Translations under genes and position numbers: made by a program
Assembly: GCA_937925645.1 (NCBI GenBank)
Contig: CALAMB010000327.1
Coordinates: 1 to 20,572, forward strand
Direction of reading: 5' to 3'
DNA: 20,572 nt
DNA from: an uncultured Acidobacteriota bacterium
GTDB lineage: Bacteria > Acidobacteriota > JAAYUB01
Part shown: positions 1-5,488 of the stretch, piece after piece
How the letters are laid out: every line of letters begins with the position of its first letter
Numbering within the stretch: position 1 is the first letter of the stretch
Notes under the pieces: generated by a model
Database searches by the model: none
What the model was told of the DNA's origin: nothing
The model's input: the letters and a program-made list of their open reading frames with translations, nothing else

Positions 1-2
1 TG

Positions 3-521
3 GCGAACCTGCTCCGGAAGAACACCCGCCGCTACGGGGCCTACCTGGTCCACCTGGGCGTGGTGGTGTTCTGCCTGGGCGTCGTGGGCTCGGCTTACTT
101 CAGCCAGTCGTTTGACGCCACGGTGGAGCCGGGGCAGTCGTTTGAGGCCGGGCCGTACACCGTCCGCTACGAGCGCTTCGACCGGGATGCCGATCCGGAG
201 AAGGAAATACTTCGAGCCGAGCTCCACGCGCTGGAGGGCGGCCGGACCGCGGCGACGCTCCGACCCGAAAAACATTTTCACCGGCTGTTCGAGCAGCCGA
301 TGACCGAAGTGGCCATTCACTGCACGCCGGTTCGCGACCTGTACGTGATCTTCTCGCCGCTGAGCCTGTCCGGCCGGGCCAACTTCAAGGTGCTCATCAA
401 CCCGTTGGTGCTATGGATCTGGGCGGGGGGCATCCTGATCACCCTGGGCGGGCTGCTGGCGCTCCTGCCGCGGTCACGCCGCGCCCTGCTCCGGGAGTTG
501 CCGGCTGAGGAGGCCGCATGA
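3..521 (+). CDS. ccmF: Cytochrome c maturation protein CcmF, C-terminal part (5' truncated by window edge)
   Basis: This is the last 172 codons of a heme lyase subunit of the system I cytochrome c maturation pathway, in the cytoplasmic membrane. The visible part opens with an RKNTRRYGAYLVHLG segment. That matches the Arg-Arg-Tyr-Gly-Gly-Tyr-x-Val-His stretch just before a late transmembrane helix in the CcmF/CcsA family. A periplasmic domain of about 90 residues follows, then a final transmembrane helix (LVLWIWAGGILITLGGLLALL), and then a short basic tail. CcmF works with CcmH/CcmI to attach heme to apocytochrome c. The reading frame is open to the left edge, so the start lies outside the window. 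The stop codon overlaps the next start (ATGA at 518-521), and the ccm genes that follow confirm the assignment. Confidence 0.9.
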   Translation, partial: ANLLRKNTRRYGAYLVHLGVVVFCLGVVGSAYFSQSFDATVEPGQSFEAGPYTVRYERFDRDADPEKEILRAELHALEGGRTAATLRPEKHFHRLFEQPMTEVAIHCTPVRDLYVIFSPLSLSGRANFKVLINPLVLWIWAGGILITLGGLLALLPRSRRALLRELPAEEAA

Positions 522-763
522 TCGCGTCGCTGCTGGTCCTGGCCATCCTCGTCGCCGCGGTGCTCTACGTGCTGTGGCCGCTGCTGGGCGCGGCGCCGGC
601 GGCGACGGACGCCGCGGCGGACGCCCCGCCGGAAGCCGCCCGCGAGGAGTTAGACGCGGCGCTGGCCGACCTGGAGTACGACCGGCGCGCGGGCAAGCTG
701 CCGGCCGAGGATTACGCCGAACTCAAGGCGCGGCTGGAGGACCGGCGGCGCCAGATCCGATAG
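518..763 (+). CDS. Short CcmI/CcmH-like cytochrome c biogenesis membrane protein
   Basis: An 81-residue protein with an N-terminal transmembrane helix (about residues 3-25) and an Ala-rich linker. It ends in a charged helical segment (REELDAALADLEYDRRAGKL, then a PAEDYAELKARLEDRR region). This pattern of a membrane anchor plus a 'Leu-x-x-Leu-Glu-x-Asp-x-x-x-Gly-Lys-Leu ... Asp-Tyr' helix resembles the N-terminal part of CcmI. CcmI normally carries a much longer TPR domain that chaperones apocytochrome c; here the TPR domain is missing. The gene overlaps the ccmF stop by 4 nt and ends 20 nt before ccmA, so it belongs to the operon. Position and the short motif support the CcmI-like label. A full CcmI function is not supported, because the chaperone domain is absent. 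Confidence 0.7.
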   Translation: MIASLLVLAILVAAVLYVLWPLLGAAPAATDAAADAPPEAAREELDAALADLEYDRRAGKLPAEDYAELKARLEDRRRQIR

Positions 764-783
764 TCCCGAGCGAGCGTTGCGGA

Positions 784-1518
784 ATGTCCAAAGACGGCGT
801 GCCAGTCCTGTCCCTGCAGGAAGTGCGCAAGCACTTCGGCGACGTGCCGGTGCTGCGCGGCATCAGCCTGGACGTGGCCCCGGGGGCGTTCATCGCCGTG
901 GTGGGACCCAACGGCGCCGGCAAGACCACCCTGTTCCACTGCATCGCCCGCCTCATGCGGCCCAGCTCCGGGACGATCCGGTTCCGGGGCGAGGACGTGA
1001 GCGGGCGCGACCTCGAGTTCCGGCGGGCGATCGGCTACATCTCCCACCAGCTCTTCCTCTACCCGGAGCTGACCGGACGGGAAAACCTCCGCTTTTTCGC
1101 CCGACTCTACGGCCGACCCGACGATCCGGCCGCCCTGGATGAAACCTTGGCGGGGATGGGGTTGGCGGTGGCCGCGGACCGGCCGGTCCGGACCTACTCC
1201 CGGGGCATGAAGCAGCGGCTGGCCATCGCCCGGGCGCTCCTGCACCGGCCGGAGCTGGTGCTGCTGGACGAGCCCTTCACCGGCCTGGACCAGCATGCCG
1301 CGGCCGTCCTCCGGGACCTGCTCCGCCGGCTCAAGGGGGAGGGCCGGACGGTCCTGATGATCAGCCACCAACTGGAGCACGCCGCCGAGCTCGGCGACCG
1401 GGTCCTCGTGCTGGTCAACGGCCGGATCCGCGCCAATGTGGCCGGGGCCGAGGCGGGACCGGGCCGGCTGCCGGCGCTCTACCTCGACGCGGTGGGCCGG
1501 CACGGGGGGGCGTCGTGA
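784..1518 (+). CDS. ccmA: Heme exporter ABC transporter ATP-binding protein CcmA
   Basis: A 244-residue ABC ATPase. The P-loop GPNGAGKTT is at residues 41-49, the signature YSRGMKQ at 138-144, Walker B with LLDEP at about 160-164, a D-loop GLD just after, and the H-loop His at 195. With CcmB it forms the CcmAB part of the CcmABCD complex, which releases holo-CcmE (heme chaperone) from CcmC using ATP hydrolysis. The start ATG at 784 is chosen because the protein then begins directly before the ABC domain; the longer open frame upstream would overlap the CcmI-like gene. The stop overlaps the ccmB start (GTGA at 1515-1518). Length is close to the usual 200-240 residues, with a slightly longer C-terminal tail. 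Sequence alone would give 'ABC ATPase'; the ccm neighbours make it CcmA. Confidence 0.9.
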   Translation: MSKDGVPVLSLQEVRKHFGDVPVLRGISLDVAPGAFIAVVGPNGAGKTTLFHCIARLMRPSSGTIRFRGEDVSGRDLEFRRAIGYISHQLFLYPELTGRENLRFFARLYGRPDDPAALDETLAGMGLAVAADRPVRTYSRGMKQRLAIARALLHRPELVLLDEPFTGLDQHAAAVLRDLLRRLKGEGRTVLMISHQLEHAAELGDRVLVLVNGRIRANVAGAEAGPGRLPALYLDAVGRHGGAS

Positions 1519-2198
1519 GCATCCTGCGCCTCGCCGCCTGGGTGGCCTGGAAGGACCTCCGCCTGGAGCTGCGCACCCGCCAGAATTTTCTGACCACCCT
1601 CCTGTTCGCCTTCATTATCATCGTGGTGTTCAACTTCGCCTTCGATCCCGGCTCCCGGGCGGCGCGGGAGAGCGCCCCGGCCATCCTGTGGGTGGCGTTC
1701 CTGTTCGCCGGGATCCTCAGTCTGGCCAACGCCTTCGCCATGGAGCGCGAGGAGGGATGCATGCTGGGCCTGCTGCTGGCCCCGGTGCCGCGCGGCGTGA
1801 TCTTCCTGGGGAAATTTCTGGCCAACCTGGCGTTCCAGACCGCCGTGGAGACGCTGATCCTGCCCATCTTCGTCGTCTTCTTCAACGTCCGGTTCGCCGG
1901 CGGCTTTCTGCCGTTCCTGCTGGTGGTGCTGCTGGTGAACGTGGGCTTCGTCGCCGTGGGCACGCTGTTCTCGGCCATGACCATGGGCCTGCGCCTGCGC
2001 GAGGTGCTGCTGCCCATCCTGCTGTTTCCGGTGATCGTGCCGGTGGTCATCGCCGGCGTCAAGGCCACCGCGCTGCTGTTCCAGGCGCCGGCGGCGCCCG
2101 GCTGGATCCACTGGGTGAAGCTGCTGGCCGGCTTCGACTTGATCTTCGTGGTAGTATGTTACGCGGTCTTCCGTTTTGTCGTCGAGGAGGCCGCCTGA
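1515..2198 (+). CDS. ccmB: Heme exporter membrane protein CcmB
   Basis: A 227-residue polytopic membrane protein with about six hydrophobic helices, the expected size and layout of CcmB (ABC2-type permease). The N-terminus carries the WKDLRLELRTRQ segment, which resembles the 'Lys-Asp-Leu-x-x-Glu-x-Arg' start typical of CcmB. The MEREEGCMLGLLLAP stretch near residue 76 matches the family's conserved E-R-E-x-G cytoplasmic motif. It starts with GTG overlapping the ccmA stop codon, which indicates translational coupling with its ATPase partner. It acts in the cytoplasmic membrane in the CcmABCD complex. The gap to ccmC is 45 nt. Confidence 0.88.
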   Translation: MSILRLAAWVAWKDLRLELRTRQNFLTTLLFAFIIIVVFNFAFDPGSRAARESAPAILWVAFLFAGILSLANAFAMEREEGCMLGLLLAPVPRGVIFLGKFLANLAFQTAVETLILPIFVVFFNVRFAGGFLPFLLVVLLVNVGFVAVGTLFSAMTMGLRLREVLLPILLFPVIVPVVIAGVKATALLFQAPAAPGWIHWVKLLAGFDLIFVVVCYAVFRFVVEEAA

Positions 2199-2243
2199 CG
2201 AACCGCCGGCGCGGGCCGGCATCCCGACATCCGAACCGGCAAC

Positions 2244-2972
2244 ATGACAACGGACACCCAACACGCTGACACCTGGGCCGCCTCTCCGGCCGGCGGACGC
2301 GCCGGTTTTACGGCGCTGGCCGCTCTGACGGCGGCCGCCCTGGTGGGGGCGCTTTATATGGTGTTCCTCTACGCGCCGCGGGAGCGCGAAATGGGGGAAG
2401 TCCAGCGCATTTTCTACTTCCACGTGGCCTCCGCCTGGCTGGCCATGGTGGCGTTCGCCGTGGTGTTCGCGGGCAGCATCCTGTACCTGTGGCGCGGCCG
2501 GCTGCGCCATGACCGCTGGGCGGCGGCCGCGGCCGAAATCGGAGTCCTGTTCACCACCATCGTGCTGGTGACCGGGCCGCTGTGGGCCCGGCCCGTCTGG
2601 AACACGTGGTGGACGTGGGACCCGCGCCTGACTTCGTCGCTGGTGCTCTGGCTCATGTACCTGGTGTATCTCGTGCTGCGGGGCAGCCTGCCCGAGAGTC
2701 CCCGGATGCGCCAGTTCAGCGCCGTTTATGCTGTCGTCGCCTTCGCGGACATTCCGATCGTTTTCTTCTCCATCCGCTGGTGGCGGAGCATGCATCCGGT
2801 GGTGGTCTCCAGCCAGGGGATGAACCTCGAGCCGGAGATGGTGCACACCCTGGTCGCCGCGTGCGTGGCGTTCACCCTGCTGTTCGCGCTGCTGTTCCGG
2901 CTGCGCCTCGGGGTGGAGCGGGCCCGGCTGGAGGCCCAGCGTCTGCGACGGATACTGCTCGAGAGGGAATGA
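2244..2972 (+). CDS. ccmC: Cytochrome c maturation heme-handling protein CcmC
   Basis: A 242-residue membrane protein with six predicted helices. It has the tryptophan-rich periplasmic WWD signature of heme-handling proteins (NTWWTWDPRLT, about residues 120-130). Histidines at about positions 60 (FYFHVASAW) and 184 (SMHP) correspond to the two external heme ligands described for CcmC. CcmC binds heme in its WWD domain and loads it onto the chaperone CcmE. The extra N-terminal 20 residues are polar. The start ATG at 2244 lies 45 nt after ccmB. No ccmE is visible in the window; it may lie upstream of ccmF. CcmF and CcsA share the WWD domain but are far longer, so CcmC is the right family member. 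Confidence 0.93.
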   Translation: MTTDTQHADTWAASPAGGRAGFTALAALTAAALVGALYMVFLYAPREREMGEVQRIFYFHVASAWLAMVAFAVVFAGSILYLWRGRLRHDRWAAAAAEIGVLFTTIVLVTGPLWARPVWNTWWTWDPRLTSSLVLWLMYLVYLVLRGSLPESPRMRQFSAVYAVVAFADIPIVFFSIRWWRSMHPVVVSSQGMNLEPEMVHTLVAACVAFTLLFALLFRLRLGVERARLEAQRLRRILLERE

Positions 2973-2975
2973 CAG

Positions 2976-3119
2976 ATGAACGGTTACCTCTTTGCGGCGT
3001 ACAGCTTCATCCTGCTGCTGCTCTTCGGGTACATCATCGGCCTGCACGGCCGGCTGCGGCGGCTGGCCCGCGAGCTCGAGGAGCTCCGGCTGGCTCTGCG
3101 CGACGGGGAGGACGCCTGA
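2976..3119 (+). CDS. ccmD: CcmD-like small membrane protein
   Basis: A 47-residue protein starting at ATG 2976, only 3 nt after the ccmC stop. It begins MNGYLFAAYSFILLLLFGYI, a single transmembrane helix preceded by the Tyr/Ala pattern typical of CcmD. A charged amphipathic helix follows (HGRLRRLARELEELRLALRD). CcmD is a small membrane protein of the CcmABC complex that helps release holo-CcmE. Small size, topology and position directly after ccmC support the call; sequence conservation in CcmD is low, so the identification rests mostly on context. Its stop overlaps the next start (TGATG). Confidence 0.78.
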   Translation: MNGYLFAAYSFILLLLFGYIIGLHGRLRRLARELEELRLALRDGEDA

Positions 3120-3361
3120 TGGGCATCGCCGGTTTCCGCTGCGGCGAATGCGGCGGGGAAAAATTTCCGGCGGGCGTCCGGCTCGTCCTGTGCCCCGCGT
3201 GCGCGGAAAAAATTCACGCCGGCTGCTGGCCGCGTCACCGGGCCCGCCACCTGGAGGCGGACTCCGCCGCCCGGCTGGACGAGGGCGCGCGCCGCGGAAC
3301 CATGGGCGATTACGGGATCATCCGCTGGGCGGACCCGCCCCCTTCCGACGGCGGCGGTTGA
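3119..3361 (+). CDS. Small Cys/His-rich (putative zinc-binding) protein of unknown function
   Basis: An 80-residue protein overlapping the ccmD-like stop by one base (TGATG), so probably the last gene of the ccm operon. I do not recognise the family. Residues 8-44 hold a dense ligand set: Cys8-x2-Cys11, Cys25-x2-Cys28, His33-x2-Cys36, His40 and His44. This is enough for two zinc sites in a RING/B-box-like or treble-clef-like arrangement. The C-terminal 35 residues are polar with a GDYGIIRWADPPP tail. No signal peptide or membrane helix is visible, so it should be cytoplasmic. Codon use resembles its neighbours. Another possible reading is a metal- or heme-related accessory protein; nothing in the sequence decides this. 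Confidence 0.6.
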   Translation: MGIAGFRCGECGGEKFPAGVRLVLCPACAEKIHAGCWPRHRARHLEADSAARLDEGARRGTMGDYGIIRWADPPPSDGGG

Positions 3362-3392
3362 ATCGGGTCCGGGAGCACGCCGAGCAATTTTT

Positions 3393-3421
3393 TTGACAAC
3401 GCCCGGCGGAACATGTATATT
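3393..3421 (+). promoter_or_regulatory. Consensus sigma-70 promoter
   Basis: A perfect -35 box TTGACA (3393-3398), a 17-bp spacer and a near-perfect -10 box TATATT (3416-3421) stand out in a GC-rich background. They lie about 54 nt before the ATG of the unknown membrane protein at 3475. This separates the ccm operon from the next transcription unit. Confidence 0.85.
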
Positions 3422-3474
3422 GATTAAGTTTTTACGAAGCCCCGACCCATTCCGCCGCGGTCAGAACTGGGATC

Positions 3475-3969
3475 ATGAACTACTGGCTGACGCAATCGTT
3501 GTCCGGCTACCTGTCGCAGCACATGAACGAGCTGATCTTCATCGGCATCATCGTCTGCGCGCTGTTCATCCTGATCGTATACCTGACCTTCTTCCGCCGG
3601 CGCCGCGAGCCGGGCATTCAGCAGCTCATCGAAACCCAGTTTTTGGAAAAGACCCGCAACCTGCCCACGAAGGAAGAGATCCTCAACGTCATCGTCGAGT
3701 TCGATCGCTATCCCTCGTTCATCCGGATCCTGACCGCCGTGCTCAACCAGTTCACCATGGATTACCTGTACAGTTACGGCGAACTCGCCAAGGCCTTCAG
3801 CACCCTCGTGGATTTTCCCAAGTCGGGCCAGGGGATTTCCGCCGCCCAGCGCGCCGCCATGATCACCATGGTCCGGGTGTTCATCAGCAGCGATTTCATC
3901 CGCCAGAAATGCGGCGAGATCCTCGATGAGAACTTTGATCGCTTCATGGACGAAGCCTCCGCCGGTTGA
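3475..3969 (+). CDS. Single-pass membrane protein of unknown function
   Basis: A 164-residue protein I do not recognise. A transmembrane helix spans about residues 20-40 (LIFIGIIVCALFILIVYLTF) and is followed by the basic stop-transfer stretch FRRRREP. The remaining 120 residues therefore probably face the cytoplasm. That soluble part is predicted helical, with few low-complexity stretches and many aromatic residues (for example EFDRYPSFIRI, FTMDYLYSYGEL, IRQKCGEILDENFDRFMD). It has a strong promoter of its own. The following sulfur transporter is 146 nt away and may be co-transcribed. The codon pattern and balanced composition argue for a real gene. No catalytic motif is visible. Confidence 0.75.
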   Translation: MNYWLTQSLSGYLSQHMNELIFIGIIVCALFILIVYLTFFRRRREPGIQQLIETQFLEKTRNLPTKEEILNVIVEFDRYPSFIRILTAVLNQFTMDYLYSYGELAKAFSTLVDFPKSGQGISAAQRAAMITMVRVFISSDFIRQKCGEILDENFDRFMDEASAG

Positions 3970-4011
3970 GCGCGCCGTCTCGATCGCTCCATCCAGTTTC
4001 AGGGAACGCAA

Positions 4012-4038
4012 CGCATCCGCCGGAGGGTGCGTCCGGCG
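4012..4038 (+). promoter_or_regulatory. Possible alternative-hairpin leader element before the YeeE/YedE transporter
   Basis: In the 146-nt gap before the transporter, CGCCGGA (4018-4024) pairs perfectly with TCCGGCG (4032-4038) around the loop GGGTGCG. The same loop can instead pair with CGCATCC (4012-4018), with one G-T wobble. The two hairpins are mutually exclusive. No T-tract follows. A regulatory role is only inferred. Confidence 0.3.
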
Positions 4039-4115
4039 CGATCCGGCCAATCCCGACTGAGCGTGGCTTCAACCTGCGCGCGAACGGCAGTTTCATGGTC
4101 GGAGCAGGAGAAACA

Positions 4116-5387
4116 ATGAGCGAACCCAAGTCCCTGACAAACGGCACGACGACGCGCTGGTTCCCCTTTGTGCTCATGTTGATTCTGGGATGCGGCGGCC
4201 TGCTGTTGGCTGCGAGCACGTGGCTGTGGGCGCTTTCCGCCCTGCCGGTGGGATTGGCCTTCGGTTTTGTGCTCCAGAAAGGTGATTTGTGCGGGGCGTC
4301 GGCCTTCAGCGAAGTGCTGATGCTGCGGGACGCCCGGAAGCTGGGCGGCATCTGGCTGGCGATCGCCTGTTCCATGGTCCTGTTCGCCCTGGCCGGCCAG
4401 CTCGGCTGGATGCAGATCCAGCCGAAGCCGTTCCTCTGGATGAGCTACCTGACGGGCGGCCTGGTTTTCGGCGTCGGCACCGTCCTGGCCGGAGGGTGCG
4501 TCAGCGGCTGTCTCTACAAGTCGGCCGCGGGCAACCTGAATTCCATTGTCGCGCTGCTCGGCATGCCCGTGGGAATCGCCGCGGTGGAATCGGGGCCGCT
4601 GGCTCCCCTCTCCCAATGGATGAAACGTTTTGCCATCAGCGGACCTGACGGTCAATCCGTGTCCCTGTCCACACTGACGGGGCTTCCGTTCTGGTTGCTC
4701 GCCCTGATCCTGTTCGGCCTGACCCTCAGCGCTTTTTGCCTGATGGGCCGGCGGCGGCCAGCGGATGGGCGCCGCCGCGGGTTCCGCGCCTTTCTCGCCG
4801 GCCCCTGGCGGGCATGGCAGGCCGGGATTGCGCTCGGCGTCGTCGCCCTGCTCGCGGCCGTCAGCGCCGCTGCCGCCGGCCGGTCGTACCCTCTCGGCGT
4901 CACGCATGGCGTGCTCAACCTGCATCAGGTGATCACCGAGCGCAACCTCGTCCACGACTGGGGGGCGCCCAGGCCCGCCGTCAATCCCGGCGCCAAGCCG
5001 GTTCCGCAATCCGTCGGACAACTGCCGCCGCCGGCCAAGCCGCCGGTGAAGAAAGTGTCCTGGTGGCTGATCCTGGTGGTGCTCGGCACCCTGTACGGCG
5101 CTTACGCCAGCGCCAGTCTGGCGGGTCCGGTTCGGTTGAAGGGCCGGGAACCTCTGGAGCTGGTCGTGGCGATCGCGGGGGGATTGCTGGTGGGCGTCGG
5201 CGCGGCGTTGTCATCCGGCTGCGTGGTGGGCAACATCCTGTCGGGTTGGGCCCTGATGAGCGTGGGCCTGGTGCTCTTCGGCCTGGCGGTGGTCGCCGGC
5301 AACTGGCTGGCCACCCACTTCTACCTGATGGGGGGCTCGCTCGCCGACCTCCCACTGACACTGGGCAGCATCTTCCGCCGGCGATAA
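4116..5387 (+). CDS. YeeE/YedE family sulfur-compound (thiosulfate-type) transporter
   Basis: A 423-residue polytopic membrane protein with two homologous halves. The hallmark cysteines of the YeeE/YedE (TsuA-like) family are present: KGDLCGASAF (Cys59), GGCVSGC (Cys128 and Cys132) and, in the second half, SSGCVVGN (Cys369). In characterised members, cysteines in such Gly-rich segments pass thiosulfate through the membrane by transient S-H-S hydrogen bonds. A Pro-rich, extracytoplasmic-looking loop lies at about residues 283-312. The ATG at 4116 is preferred to upstream in-frame starts because AGGAG sits 5 nt ahead of it and the residues upstream do not look like family sequence. No TusA-like partner is adjacent. 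The substrate is not decided by sequence; thiosulfate or another small sulfur species is likely. Confidence 0.85.
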   Translation: MSEPKSLTNGTTTRWFPFVLMLILGCGGLLLAASTWLWALSALPVGLAFGFVLQKGDLCGASAFSEVLMLRDARKLGGIWLAIACSMVLFALAGQLGWMQIQPKPFLWMSYLTGGLVFGVGTVLAGGCVSGCLYKSAAGNLNSIVALLGMPVGIAAVESGPLAPLSQWMKRFAISGPDGQSVSLSTLTGLPFWLLALILFGLTLSAFCLMGRRRPADGRRRGFRAFLAGPWRAWQAGIALGVVALLAAVSAAAAGRSYPLGVTHGVLNLHQVITERNLVHDWGAPRPAVNPGAKPVPQSVGQLPPPAKPPVKKVSWWLILVVLGTLYGAYASASLAGPVRLKGREPLELVVAIAGGLLVGVGAALSSGCVVGNILSGWALMSVGLVLFGLAVVAGNWLATHFYLMGGSLADLPLTLGSIFRRR

Positions 5388-5431
5388 GGGGCGGCTCGTT
5401 CCGCGCCGTCCAACGGGCGTCGGCAATGGAA

Positions 5432-5455
5432 ACGGCTCCCCGCCAAGGGAGCCGT
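5432..5455. terminator. Hairpin between convergent genes (possible bidirectional terminator)
   Basis: A perfect 9-bp stem, ACGGCTCCC (5432-5440) with GGGAGCCGT (5447-5455), has a 6-nt loop. It lies between the convergent transporter and nrdJ stops. An outer ATGGAA/TTCCAT pairing (5426-5431, 5466-5471) could extend it. There is no T-tract on either strand, so it is not a classic intrinsic terminator. Confidence 0.5.
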
Positions 5456-5488
5456 CCGGACATCATTCCATCGGTCAGGGCGCGGGGT

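Noticed and set aside
1479..3047. A 522-codon - strand open frame opposite ccmB and ccmC
   Set aside because: Its Gln/His/Glu-rich composition is the usual antisense image of hydrophobic membrane protein genes.
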